Assembly: GCA_964564105.1 (NCBI GenBank)
Contig: CAZLZS010000009.1
Span: 1-34,278, forward strand
Length of the DNA stretch: 34,278 nucleotides
Reading direction: 5' to 3'
Origin: JACOZG01 sp964564105
GTDB lineage: Bacteria; Patescibacteriota; Minisyncoccia; Phycocordibacterales; JACOZG01
A program made the position numbers and the translations under genes. Shown piece by piece: positions 13,355 to 22,398 of the stretch; the stretch's first letter is position 1, and every line of letters begins with the position of its first letter. The notes below the pieces were generated by a model, which did no database searches, had not been told where the DNA came from, and saw only the letters and a program-made list of their open reading frames with translations.

Positions 13355-13729
13355 CTATTTAAACAGATCTATTATCTTCTGCCACCACCGGGACGATGAC
13401 ACTGGCGGAGAGCTCGTCGGCGTCTCGTCGTCGACGAGACTAATCACTTTCTCTCCGGGCTTGACGACATTAAATTTTTCCCTAATCCCTTCTTCAATTC
13501 CCCGCTCGGTCGCCAATTTTTCTACCTCGGCCGCGAGCTCCCGCTGTCTAGATTGCAAACGTTCAACTTCTTCAAGCAATCTCGCTCGTTCCCGCCCGAC
13601 TCGCCGTTCTTTTTCGTAAAGCCGGAAAACCGAGCTAGCGAGCGCCATAATCATCAGGACCAAACCGAGCCGCACCGGCCAAGAATAGATCAGCCACCGC
13701 CACCGCCGCTTGTCTTGAAATTCCCTCAT
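13355..13729 (-). CDS. FtsB/DivIC-family septum protein
   Basis: 124 residues. A short basic N-terminus is followed by one transmembrane helix (VRLGLVLMIMALASSVFRLY, about 19-38). A coiled coil comes next (about 40-75), then the family signature LATERGIEEGIREKFNVVKPGEKVISLV. FtsB/DivIC proteins form the FtsQLB-type divisome subcomplex that activates septal peptidoglycan synthesis. This complements ftsA and ftsZ at the start of the window, although it lies far from them. The ATG is 6 bases after TACACT, and no Shine-Dalgarno is present. A Pro/Ser-rich C-terminal extension ends in a short amphipathic helix. Confidence 0.85.
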   Translation of the reverse strand: MREFQDKRRWRWLIYSWPVRLGLVLMIMALASSVFRLYEKERRVGRERARLLEEVERLQSRQRELAAEVEKLATERGIEEGIREKFNVVKPGEKVISLVDDETPTSSPPVSSSRWWQKIIDLFK

Positions 13730-13734
13730 CGTTT

Positions 13735-13764
13735 AGTGTATCCTAAAGTGTAATGTTGTTTCAA
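13735..13764 (-). promoter_or_regulatory. Promoter of the FtsB-like gene
   Basis: On the minus strand: TTGAAA (13759-13764), an 18-bp spacer and TACACT (13735-13740), ending 6 bases before the ATG. Confidence 0.55.
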
Positions 13765-13863
13765 AAAAAATACAAAAGACCGATCCAGATTTTCTGGATT
13801 ATCGTCAGCGCTGTTGTCATCATCGGCATGATCCTCCTTTATGTGCCAGCGCTATTTTCTTGA
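13753..13863 (+). CDS. 36-residue single-pass membrane peptide
   Basis: ATG 13753 to TGA 13861-13863. A basic, polar N-terminus (MLFQKKYKRPIQ) and one transmembrane helix (IFWIIVSAVVIIGMILLYV) make a coherent tiny membrane protein. It occupies the gap between the divergent FtsB-like gene and lepA and overlaps the 3' end of lepA by 25 bases in the opposite direction. TATCCT (13739-13744) ends 9 bases before the ATG, matching the leaderless spacing seen elsewhere. Function is unknown; divergence from a divisome gene hints at an envelope role. Confidence 0.45.
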   Translation: MLFQKKYKRPIQIFWIIVSAVVIIGMILLYVPALFS

Positions 13864-15635
13864 ACCAGCTTTAGGAAAACTTCCGGCGGGATCTTAACGC
13901 GGCCCCGAGCTTGCAGACGTTTTTTACCCTTAGCCTGCTTGACCCAGAGTTTTCTCTTCCGCGTAATGTCGCCACCGTAGAGATAGCCGGTAACATCCTT
14001 TTTGAGAGCGGGCAAGGAACGGGAGGCGACGATCCGGCCGGCGGCTCGGGCCTGAAGCTTGACGACAAAAAGCTCGCGCGGCAGGAGCACCTTCAACCGC
14101 TCGACGACCACTTCGGCCTCAACCGTCAGACGCCGCCGCGCCACGACGCGCGTCAGCGCCGGCACCACCTCTTCGGCGATTAACACCTCCAACTTAACCA
14201 CCGTGGCCGGACGCCAATCAATCAAACGGTAAGAGAGTGAGGCAAAACCAGAGGAAACGGTTTTCAGCTGGTCAAAAAAACGCCGCATTAGTTCACGCAA
14301 GGGCAATTCTAAGCGCAGGATGATCTTGCCGTCGCTCCAATTATCGGTCGCTAAGAGCCTGGCCTCATGACTCTGGAGCAAACCGAGAATGGCGCTTAAG
14401 GGCCCGGCCGGGGTCAAAATTCGAGCCGCCACCCACGGTTCAGTCACTGTCTGAAACCGCGATTCGTCAGGAAATAAATGAGGGGCGTAAATCGTTTCGG
14501 TCTGCCCCGTCCGACTGTCGCTAATCCGGAAACTGGTCGCCGGCGAAGTGACGACGAGCGGCAAGCCGTGTTCGCGGCGCAACCTCTCGGTCACAATCTC
14601 CAGGTGAAGCAGACCCAAGAAACCGGCGCGCCAGCCGCGGCCCAAGACCCCGGACGCTTCTTCCTCATAGGAAAGAGCGGCGTCGGATAATTTAAGCCGC
14701 GCCAGGGCCTGACGCAGCAGATCAAAATCAGGTTGATTCACCGGATAAAGCGAGGCCCAAACCACTGGCCTGGGTTCGAGATAACCGGAAACCGGCGGCA
14801 GGGTCTGACCGACTTTTAGAATAGTCTCGCCCACCTTCGCCCGACTCGACCCCTTGATCCCGGTAACAACATAACCGATCTCGCCGGCGCTCAAAACGTC
14901 TCTCGGCTGTTTCTCCGGCCGGAAAACACCGACTTCGAGAGCGGCAAATTTTTCGCCAGCGCGGGCAAAAATCAATTCATCGCCCCGCCGGAGCGCGCCG
15001 TCAAAAATCCGCGCATAAACAATCAAACCGCGATGGGTGGAATATTCAAAGTCGAAAACCAGGGCCCGCGGGCCGTCAAATTCGCTCCGGGGCGGTGGCA
15101 AGTGGTGAATGATCGCCGCCAGCAAGCCGGCGACACCCTGACCGGTCTTAGCGGAAATTTCGAGAATCTCAGCCGCCGCGCGCTTAAGCAGCTGGGCCAG
15201 TTCTTGCCGGACGACCGCCGGCCGCGCTGACGGCAAATCAATCTTGTTGATCACCGGCACCACGACCAGACCAAGCTCACGGGCCGTCTCAAGCACCGAG
15301 AGCGTCTGCGCCTGCACGCCCTTAGACGCATCCACCAAGAGCACTGCGCCTTCGACCGCCCGGAGAGCCCGCGACACCTCATAAGAAAAATCAAGGTGGC
15401 CGGGCGTATCAATGAGATTAAGCTTATAGGTGTTAGCTTCCAGCTTATAGGCCATCGTGACGGGCGCCATTTTAATCGTAATCCCCCGTTCCCGTTCCAA
15501 GTCCATGCTATCCAGCACTTGCGCGCGCATGCGGCGCGGTTCGATCGTGCCGGTCAATTCCAATAACCGGTCGGCGAGAGTGCTCTTGCCGTGGTCAATA
15601 TGGGCGATGATGCTGAAATTGCGGATCTTGACCAA
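13839..15635 (-). CDS. lepA: Elongation factor 4 (LepA)
   Basis: 598 residues, normal for the family. G domain: IAHIDHGKSTLADRL (G1), the RGITIKM region (G2), DTPGHLDF (G3), NKIDLP (G4) and SAKTG (G5). The LepA-specific C-terminal domain is present (GYLYGGDITRKRKLWVKQAKGKKRLQARG). LepA is a ribosome-binding GTPase that affects translation and ribosome assembly. The start is taken as TTG 15635, because the protein then begins VKIRNFSIIAHIDHGKST as in homologues. It begins one base after the stop of the giant surface-protein gene, so the two are probably co-transcribed. Confidence 0.96.
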   Translation of the reverse strand: MVKIRNFSIIAHIDHGKSTLADRLLELTGTIEPRRMRAQVLDSMDLERERGITIKMAPVTMAYKLEANTYKLNLIDTPGHLDFSYEVSRALRAVEGAVLLVDASKGVQAQTLSVLETARELGLVVVPVINKIDLPSARPAVVRQELAQLLKRAAAEILEISAKTGQGVAGLLAAIIHHLPPPRSEFDGPRALVFDFEYSTHRGLIVYARIFDGALRRGDELIFARAGEKFAALEVGVFRPEKQPRDVLSAGEIGYVVTGIKGSSRAKVGETILKVGQTLPPVSGYLEPRPVVWASLYPVNQPDFDLLRQALARLKLSDAALSYEEEASGVLGRGWRAGFLGLLHLEIVTERLRREHGLPLVVTSPATSFRISDSRTGQTETIYAPHLFPDESRFQTVTEPWVAARILTPAGPLSAILGLLQSHEARLLATDNWSDGKIILRLELPLRELMRRFFDQLKTVSSGFASLSYRLIDWRPATVVKLEVLIAEEVVPALTRVVARRRLTVEAEVVVERLKVLLPRELFVVKLQARAAGRIVASRSLPALKKDVTGYLYGGDITRKRKLWVKQAKGKKRLQARGRVKIPPEVFLKLVQENSAGT

Positions 15636-15636
15636 A

Positions 15637-18600
15637 TTAGGCCGTCTGACGCCGCAACAACCCTAGCAATTTCTGTAACAATTCAAGCAGTAACTGTCTC
15701 AGCTGTAAAATTAGCGCTGGCCGTGCTGGTCCGCCGGCTGACGGCAGAAGCACAGTCTGACCGCCCTTAGCCGGTTTAACGGTCACGGTTGCTGGCCTGG
15801 ACCAGTTGCCGGAACGGTCATAAGCGTACAAAGTGTAATGGTAGATTTGGCCGTTGATCAGTTTGGTGTCGGTGAATGACCAAGCCACGCCATCGTAGAC
15901 TATTTGAGCCATCGGCAGGTAACGGGGGTTGCCCGGGGCCGTGATGACCGGCAGCGGCCTGACGCTTCTTAGAACAAGCACCCGAACAAAATCTGATTGG
16001 AGCGGATTCTGCCAGCGCAGGATGGCCTGGCGATCGGCGCCGTAAGCCGTGAGGTTCGTGGGCGAACTTGGCGCGGTGGTGTCTGTCGCTGCTGTGCCTC
16101 TACCACCACCGCCTCCACTGCCGCCAGCAGTAGCATCCTGCGTTTGGGCCGCCGGTTGAACACTAGTGGTAAAAGAAACAACATTGGAAATGGCAGAAAC
16201 ATTGCCAGCCGCGTCTTGACTCTTAAGAGCGACTGAATAAGTCTTGCCTGGCGTTAGATCAACTAGGGTGTAGGTTTCAGTCTGGCCCGGGAGCGCCGGG
16301 GTGGGTTCGCCGCTGGCCTGGGCGCTCGTGCTCCAATTAGCGTCCGTGATCGTGCTCCAGGTCGTGTTGCGAGCGTAACGAAGATCGTAGCTCGCGACCG
16401 GGCCAGAAGAAGTCGCAGTGAGGTCTTGGTAGGGCGCCGTCCAGGCAAGAACCGTTGATTTCTTCCCGATGCTACTGACCCGAAGGTCAGTGATAGTCTG
16501 GGGTGGCGCGGTGTCAGGAACGGGCGCGGCCTGGGTAGTGAAAGTGAAATCAATGGACAGGGCTTCGTTACCGGCCTGATCTTTGGAGCGAACTCGGTAG
16601 TGATAGAGCGTGGCCGGAGTAAGCTGGCTAAGCCGCTGGCTGTGAGTCGTAACTAAAGCCGTGGTGGGCAGAGTGGACTGGCCGTAACTGGCGGTAAAAC
16701 CGTAATCAACCTGTGAAGTGGCGGGTTCATTGGTCGTCCAGGTGATGGTCGCGGTGGAAGTACTGACGCCAGAAACAGTGACCGCCGAGATAACGGGCGG
16801 CGTGGTGTCAGCGACTGCTGGGGTGGTCGCACTGACTGGCGCGGATTGGGCTGAGTTGTTCCCGGCCGCGTCATAGGCCTCTACCGTGTAAGTATAGGTG
16901 GTGGCGGGTGAGAGACCAGTGTTTTGGTAACTCGTGCCGGCCACTGTGGTGAGGGGCGCGCCGTTTCTAAAAACTCGGTAGCCAGTGACGCCCACATTGT
17001 CTGTGCTGGCCGTCCAACTAAGATTGATTTGGGTGGAGGAGATAGCGGTGGCCGTAAGACCAGTAGGCACAGTCGGCGGCGTGGTGTCAGCCGTCGTGGT
17101 GGTACACTGTGAGGTGTTAAAAGTGCAGGTGGCCGTGCAAGAGAGAGTACCGCCGGTGAAGCCACGAGTAACACAGGTCTGGCCTCCAAGCGCCGTGCCA
17201 TCGCACTGCTCGGTGCCTTCAATCACGCCGTTGCCGCAGACAGCTGGGGCCGTCCCGCCGCTCGGGTACTCGTAAGCGCCGATGTCGTAACCAGTGCCTG
17301 ATGGTCGCGGGTTCCCATCGAAATCTGTTGATGGTCCCATATTAATACCAGCATCGCGTGCGGGGCTGGTTGACTTGAGATGGAAGTCCCAGGCAGAATG
17401 TCTTTGATAATTTACAAATTGTGGGTCAGTGAACAAATTATTTGCGCCCACCGGAACATTAGCGTTGGCCTGGTAGAAAAGGTTATAGTTAACTTGAGGA
17501 GTTTCACCTGGGTCAACCTCGATTTCGACGTCGGATTGGTAGAAGATATTGTTTCGAATGTCAATCCCTGTGACCTGACCTGGCCCCATACCGAGGCCAT
17601 CACGGAGAATCCAAACGCCAGCATATCCAACCCAACCAATGGTATTAGAATGAATGGTAATGTTTCGCGCAATGGTGCTGCTGCGACGGGCATCGATAAA
17701 GATTGCAGGAGCCTCGGCACCCGGCCCGCTGGGCCCGCCAACCGTATTGTAACGGTCGGTGTAGAGGATGTTACCGTAAATCTGTACGTTGTCCACATAG
17801 TTTCCCGGCTCGTCCTTTAGTGGGAAGTAGATGAGCTGTGTGAGATCGTAAATCACGTTGAAGCGTATAATGGAGTCGCGCAGCCTACCAATATCTATTC
17901 CATCTTGGTGCTTGTCCGTGTGGAACTGGTCGTAGATGCGGTTGCCTTCGATGAGCAGGTTCACGCCGGCCCCTTGGACACCATCTTTCTCATTATAATG
18001 GATGTTGTTGCCAATGACTGAAACTCGGTCTGAACCATATTGGCCACCAATCGCGATGGCGGTTTCGCCATTGGCATAAATCTCGTTGTTTTCGATGCGG
18101 CTGGCAGTGCCATTCTTTGCAAAAATGGCATCACCTCGATTGTGGTGGATGTAATTGTTAAAGATTTGAGCGCCTTCGACCACTCGAGTGTAGTAGTCTT
18201 GGAAATAAACACCTTCAGCAGAGTGATTCTTTATTTCAAAACCCTCTATTCTAATATTTGATTTAAGATTCATTTTGACGCCGTTGGCTCTTATGTTCTG
18301 CCCGTCAATCACGACCTTGCAGCTTCCCGCGTTTTTGGGTTGGCCCAGTGCCCCTTGGCATGCATCCGTGTCTGGGTATGCCTTGAATGTAATCAAATTG
18401 GTGGCGGTGCCGTTGTTTTGGGGTGTGAGGGTTTCGTTGTAGGTGCCTGCGCGGATACAGACGGTTTGGCCGGCTGTTGCGGTTGAAGAGTATTTGTTGA
18501 TGGATTCGCCGGCGTTGATGGTGTAGGTGCAGCCAGTGCCGCCAGTCATCAGACTGAAGCTGGCGCTGATGGTTTGATTAGCCTGGACATTGGGGAAGGT

Positions 18601-21510
18601 GTAGGAGGCGACGGCGCCGACGGATGAGCCGTTGACCAGGACTTGAGCGATCTGGTAGCCGGAGTTGGGCGTAATGCTAAAGGTTTGACTGCCTCCCTGA
18701 CTGACGGTGATTGAACCTGAGGGCGTGATCGTGCCGCCGGAGCCAGCCGTGGCCGTAATGGTGTAGGTGGTAACGACGTTGCTGACGGTCACGCTGACCG
18801 CCGCTGAAGTGGTGGTCAATCCGGCACCGTCGCGGGCCACGGCGGTCAAGACATGGCTACCGTTAGTCGCGCTCGTGGTGTTCCAGTTGACCGCATAAGG
18901 CGCGGTCGTATCTTCAGCGCCGAGATTCGCCCCATCAACTTTGAATTGGACGCCGGCTACTCCTACATTGTCTGTGGCGTTGGCCGCGACCGCGATGGTG
19001 CCGGAGACCGTGGCGCCGTTAGCCGGCGCGGTGATGGAAACCGTGGGCGGGGTGGTGTCGCCTGGTGTCCCGCCGCTCGGGTACTCATAGGCGCCGATGT
19101 CGTAGCCAGTGCCTGATGGTCGTGGGTTCCCGTCGAAATCTGTTGACGGTCCCATATTAATACCCGCATCGCGTGCCGGGCTGGTTGACTTCAAATGGAA
19201 ATCCCAGGCCGAGTGTCTCTGATAATTTACAAATTGTGGATCAGCGAACAACGTATGTGTGCCCATCGGCACGTTGGCGTTGGCCTGGTAGAAGATGTTG
19301 TAGTCAACCAGAGGAGTCTCACCTGGGTCGACTTGAACTTCGAGGCCGGCCTGATAGAAAATATTGTTTCGAATGTCAATCCCGGTAACTTGACCTGGTC
19401 CCATTCCAAGGCCGTCACGGAGAATGTATACGTTAGTGGGCCCGGTCCAGCCGATGGTATTGGAATGAATGGTGATGTTCCGCGCCACGGTGGTGCTACG
19501 ACGGGCGTCGACAAAAATTCCAACAGCCGTACCGCCCGGCCCGCTGGGCCCACCAACCGTATTGTAACGATCGGTGTAGAGGATGTTCCCGTAAATCTGG
19601 ACGTTCTCCACGTAGTTCCCCGGCTCGTCCTTTAGGGGGAAGTAAATGAGCTGGGTGAGATCGTAAATCACGTTGAAGCGTATAATGGAGTCCCGCAGCC
19701 TCCCGATGTCAATTCCATCTTGGTGCTTGTCCGTGTGGAACTGATCGTAGATGCGGTTGCCCTCGATGAGCAGGTTCACGCCGGCCCCTTGGACACCGTC
19801 TTTCTCATTATAATGGATGTTGTTGCCCCGGATTGAAACTCGGTCTGAACCATACTGCCCGCCAATCGCGATGGCGGTTTCGCCATTGGCATAAATCTCG
19901 TTGTTTTCGAGCAAGCCGCCAATGGCATTCTTGGCAAAAATGGCATCGCCTCGATTGTGGTGGATGTAATTGTTCACGACTTGAACGCCTTCGACCACGC
20001 GGCTGTAGTAGTCTTGGAAATAAACACCTTCAGCAAGGTGATTCTTGATTTCAAAACCCTCTATCGTGATATATTTTCTCGCGGAAAGGTACACACCGTT
20101 CCCTCTCACATTCGATCCGTCAATCACGACCTTGCAGCTGCCTGGCACTTTTGGCTCGGCAAATGCTCCTTGACATGCATCCGTGGCTGGATATGCCTTG
20201 AAAGTGATGAGGTTGCCGGCGGTGCCAGAGTTGGCGGGTCGGAGGGTCTCGGTGTACGTGCCGGCCCGGATGCAGACGGTCTGACCAGCAGTGGCCGTGC
20301 TGGAGTATCTATTGATTGATTCGCCGGCGTTGATGGTGTAGGTGCAGCCAGCGCCGCCAGTGATCAAACTGAAACTGGCGCTGATCGTCTGGTTGGCCTG
20401 CACATTGGAGAAGGTGTAGGAGGCGACGGCGCCGACCGAAGTGCCGTTGACGAGCACCGACGCGATCTGGTAGCCGGTGTTCGGCGTGATGGTGAAAGTC
20501 TGGGAGCTGCCGGCACTGACGGTGACTGAACCCGAGGGGGTGATGGTGCCGCCTGAGCCAGCCGTGGCCGTGATCGTGTAGGTGGTGGCCGGCGCCGCGC
20601 CCTGCCAGGTAAAGGTCAGGCTCTGGAAATTATCCGCCGTGCCCGGGAAATCAACTTTGTATTTGAGCGTCGAACCGCCGAAACAAAAGGAGCTCGTCAA
20701 AGTCTGGCCATTGCTGATCTGGCACCAAGTGCTCCCATTATTAGTGCTGAAGGAAACGATCGAGGCCCCGGGCGCCGACTCGGTCCAGCTCGCCGCGAGC
20801 TGGCTAATGACGCCGGAATTGAAATTAACCGAGCGGAAAGAGCCAGGACCCGACGCGCCAGAACCCGACACCACCACATTGTAGTTACTGCCCGAAGCGC
20901 CGTTGTTGCCGCCCAAAACCACCTGCCCGGCCGCGAAAGATTTTTTGTAAATCTTTCGCGTGCCGGGATTACCGTCATTGGTGCCGATCGTATCGCCGGT
21001 CAAGGTCCAGCCGGCAAGCCAGGCCGGGGCGCTTAAATTATTGTCATAAACCACATAGACATCGGCCGGCGCTGAAACGGTAAAAGTCAGGTAATTAGAA
21101 GCAGTGACTGATTTATCATCATTGGCGGTGCGGATATAAGTTTTATTCTGATAAGCCGCCGGGACGCTGGTAAAAGTATAAGTCCGGTCAGTATAGAGCA
21201 GTTGGCCGAGATTGAGCGTTCCGATCTGCGGGATCTTGCCGGTGCTGGCGACGAGGTTACTGATTGTCACCGCGTCGCCGGCCGCCTGGTTGTAAATCAT
21301 CGCGCCCTGACCGTCCCAGGCGACATTGACCAGAGACGAAGCATCAACATCGTTCAGATTGATAAAATCTTCGGCGAGCGAATTGGCCGTGAACACGGCC
21401 GCCAGATCCTTGGCAGAAGGGCCTGACCAGTGATTGAGAAAGGTGAACCAGAGGACAGCGATGAGGCCGGAGACGGCAATAAGTTTCAGCAAGCGCGATT
21501 GCGAGGGCAT
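15637..21510 (-). CDS. Giant secreted/surface protein: duplicated beta-helix with InlB-type, Ig-like and FN3 domains
   Basis: 1957 residues. The N-terminal signal or anchor helix is at about 7-26. An InlB B-repeat-like module (TITATAGSGGTITPSG) at about 305-388 precedes a right-handed parallel beta-helix with NNxI-type repeats at about 389-815. An Ig-like domain follows (DTTPPTVSITAPANGATV), then a second InlB-like module and a second, almost identical beta-helix (about 990-1422). Next come a Cys-rich CGNGVIEGTEQCDG repeat and four fibronectin type III domains with a Gly-rich linker before the last. The Leu/Arg-rich C-terminal tail (LLLELLQKLLGLL) may help retain it at the surface. Beta-helices of this type bind or degrade polysaccharides; which of the two applies here cannot be read. 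A TAAAAT lies 7 bases before the ATG. Confidence 0.9.
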   Translation of the reverse strand: MPSQSRLLKLIAVSGLIAVLWFTFLNHWSGPSAKDLAAVFTANSLAEDFINLNDVDASSLVNVAWDGQGAMIYNQAAGDAVTISNLVASTGKIPQIGTLNLGQLLYTDRTYTFTSVPAAYQNKTYIRTANDDKSVTASNYLTFTVSAPADVYVVYDNNLSAPAWLAGWTLTGDTIGTNDGNPGTRKIYKKSFAAGQVVLGGNNGASGSNYNVVVSGSGASGPGSFRSVNFNSGVISQLAASWTESAPGASIVSFSTNNGSTWCQISNGQTLTSSFCFGGSTLKYKVDFPGTADNFQSLTFTWQGAAPATTYTITATAGSGGTITPSGSVTVSAGSSQTFTITPNTGYQIASVLVNGTSVGAVASYTFSNVQANQTISASFSLITGGAGCTYTINAGESINRYSSTATAGQTVCIRAGTYTETLRPANSGTAGNLITFKAYPATDACQGAFAEPKVPGSCKVVIDGSNVRGNGVYLSARKYITIEGFEIKNHLAEGVYFQDYYSRVVEGVQVVNNYIHHNRGDAIFAKNAIGGLLENNEIYANGETAIAIGGQYGSDRVSIRGNNIHYNEKDGVQGAGVNLLIEGNRIYDQFHTDKHQDGIDIGRLRDSIIRFNVIYDLTQLIYFPLKDEPGNYVENVQIYGNILYTDRYNTVGGPSGPGGTAVGIFVDARRSTTVARNITIHSNTIGWTGPTNVYILRDGLGMGPGQVTGIDIRNNIFYQAGLEVQVDPGETPLVDYNIFYQANANVPMGTHTLFADPQFVNYQRHSAWDFHLKSTSPARDAGINMGPSTDFDGNPRPSGTGYDIGAYEYPSGGTPGDTTPPTVSITAPANGATVSGTIAVAANATDNVGVAGVQFKVDGANLGAEDTTAPYAVNWNTTSATNGSHVLTAVARDGAGLTTTSAAVSVTVSNVVTTYTITATAGSGGTITPSGSITVSQGGSQTFSITPNSGYQIAQVLVNGSSVGAVASYTFPNVQANQTISASFSLMTGGTGCTYTINAGESINKYSSTATAGQTVCIRAGTYNETLTPQNNGTATNLITFKAYPDTDACQGALGQPKNAGSCKVVIDGQNIRANGVKMNLKSNIRIEGFEIKNHSAEGVYFQDYYTRVVEGAQIFNNYIHHNRGDAIFAKNGTASRIENNEIYANGETAIAIGGQYGSDRVSVIGNNIHYNEKDGVQGAGVNLLIEGNRIYDQFHTDKHQDGIDIGRLRDSIIRFNVIYDLTQLIYFPLKDEPGNYVDNVQIYGNILYTDRYNTVGGPSGPGAEAPAIFIDARRSSTIARNITIHSNTIGWVGYAGVWILRDGLGMGPGQVTGIDIRNNIFYQSDVEIEVDPGETPQVNYNLFYQANANVPVGANNLFTDPQFVNYQRHSAWDFHLKSTSPARDAGINMGPSTDFDGNPRPSGTGYDIGAYEYPSGGTAPAVCGNGVIEGTEQCDGTALGGQTCVTRGFTGGTLSCTATCTFNTSQCTTTTADTTPPTVPTGLTATAISSTQINLSWTASTDNVGVTGYRVFRNGAPLTTVAGTSYQNTGLSPATTYTYTVEAYDAAGNNSAQSAPVSATTPAVADTTPPVISAVTVSGVSTSTATITWTTNEPATSQVDYGFTASYGQSTLPTTALVTTHSQRLSQLTPATLYHYRVRSKDQAGNEALSIDFTFTTQAAPVPDTAPPQTITDLRVSSIGKKSTVLAWTAPYQDLTATSSGPVASYDLRYARNTTWSTITDANWSTSAQASGEPTPALPGQTETYTLVDLTPGKTYSVALKSQDAAGNVSAISNVVSFTTSVQPAAQTQDATAGGSGGGGGRGTAATDTTAPSSPTNLTAYGADRQAILRWQNPLQSDFVRVLVLRSVRPLPVITAPGNPRYLPMAQIVYDGVAWSFTDTKLINGQIYHYTLYAYDRSGNWSRPATVTVKPAKGGQTVLLPSAGGPARPALILQLRQLLLELLQKLLGLLRRQTA
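17246..18775 (-). repeat. Internal duplication unit 2 (InlB-like module plus beta-helix)
   Basis: Nearly the same sequence as 19061-20590, shifted by 1815 bases (605 codons). Long stretches are identical apart from third-position changes, and a few segments differ strongly (around 18220-18400 compared with 20040-20220). Confidence 0.9.
19061..20590 (-). repeat. Internal duplication unit 1 (InlB-like module plus beta-helix)
   Basis: Partner of 17246-18775. The two units are separated by an Ig-like domain of about 95 residues. The period of 1815 is a multiple of three, so the reading frame is preserved. Confidence 0.9.
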
Positions 21511-21516
21511 AAAGTT

Positions 21517-21528
21517 ATTTTAATTATA
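21517..21528 (-). promoter_or_regulatory. Tandem -10 hexamers of the giant surface-protein gene
   Basis: On the minus strand, TATAAT (21523-21528) overlaps TAAAAT (21517-21522). The second ends 7 bases before the ATG at 21510. No Shine-Dalgarno is present. Confidence 0.55.
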
Positions 21529-21576
21529 CTCTCTGACCGGCCAACGAGGTAAATGAGTGTGGATAACTAAAGCTTC

Positions 21577-22368
21577 TTAGGAACAATTTATTACCGCCCG
21601 CGGATACGTGCTCTCGGTCAATGTCGAATCCTGTTTTGATAAAAGACCCCGAAAAGGCGCGTATCTAAATCCTAAACGTGTCTCTCCTAGTTCCTCTATG
21701 AATCCTTCTGTGATCCAAGCAATGCTGGAATCAGAAAACGAAGCATTATCTACGGCGATGCCAGCGATAGAGTAAGTGCCGCCCCCGGGATCAGTGTCAG
21801 GATCAAGCATTGCCTCTAACATAGCGAGATCAATGACATTTTGTGCTGTTACCGTTACCAGACCAAAACTCAAGATGTACCGATCGCTACCACCGGTAGT
21901 CGCACATATACCAGAACCTCCACCATAAGGTGGACCGAGATCATTACAACCATAAAAGGTCCACCCATAAATACTGTCACCCCAAAGAGTCTCGGGCCAG
22001 CGGCTCATATAAGGACCAGACCAACCCGACGGCCGATCAACGCTAGTGCCAGCGGTGAACGGAGAATAACAAAGTCGATAATTACCGGTAACAAATATGG
22101 CTTCTATGTCAGCGGTATAACAGCCACAACTGTTTATATCTGCGGCAAACGGCGGCGGCGTATCAGTATCGTTGTAATAACTAACGATGGCTGTTACCAT
22201 CTGACGAAGTTCAGCCGCGGTCCTGACGACCCGCGCCTTGCCTCGCGCCTGCGATAAACTAGCCAACACGATGCTCGATAAGAGCGAGATGATAGCAATG
22301 ACCACCAGGAGTTCGATGAGAGTGAAAGCGGCTTTTAGCTTACGGTTTTTAGCTTGTAGCGCAGACAT
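21577..22368 (-). CDS. Type IV prepilin / pseudopilin
   Basis: 263 residues from ATG 22368. An ATG three codons upstream is rejected because it overlaps the TATAAT box. The class III signal is unmistakable: basic leader AKNRKLKA, then A|FTLIELLVVIAIISLLSSIVLASL with the Glu at mature position 5. The residue before the cleavage site is Ala rather than the usual Gly. The mature part has four or more cysteines and no known minor-pilin domain I can name. Such proteins are cleaved by a prepilin peptidase and assembled into pili or secretion pseudopili. It lies directly upstream of the giant surface protein, suggesting joint surface functions. Confidence 0.88.
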   Translation of the reverse strand: MSALQAKNRKLKAAFTLIELLVVIAIISLLSSIVLASLSQARGKARVVRTAAELRQMVTAIVSYYNDTDTPPPFAADINSCGCYTADIEAIFVTGNYRLCYSPFTAGTSVDRPSGWSGPYMSRWPETLWGDSIYGWTFYGCNDLGPPYGGGSGICATTGGSDRYILSFGLVTVTAQNVIDLAMLEAMLDPDTDPGGGTYSIAGIAVDNASFSDSSIAWITEGFIEELGETRLGFRYAPFRGLLSKQDSTLTESTYPRAVINCS

Positions 22369-22375
22369 CCGTTTC

Positions 22376-22384
22376 ATTATAGCA
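22376..22384 (-). promoter_or_regulatory. Prepilin extended -10
   Basis: On the minus strand, a perfect TGC-TATAAT (-10 at 22376-22381) ends 8 bases before ATG 22368. It overlaps the more distal ATG, which therefore cannot be in the mRNA if this promoter is used. Confidence 0.65.
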
Positions 22385-22398
22385 CGGTTTATTTCGTC

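Noticed and set aside
12867..13619. Plus-strand frame of 250 codons
   Set aside because: It crosses tRNA-Arg, glutaredoxin, tRNA-Gly and the FtsB-like gene, all supported on the other strand.
17246..20590. Tandem repeats considered as an insertion sequence or CRISPR
   Set aside because: The copies are coding, in frame and without terminal inverted repeats; no short regularly spaced repeats are present.
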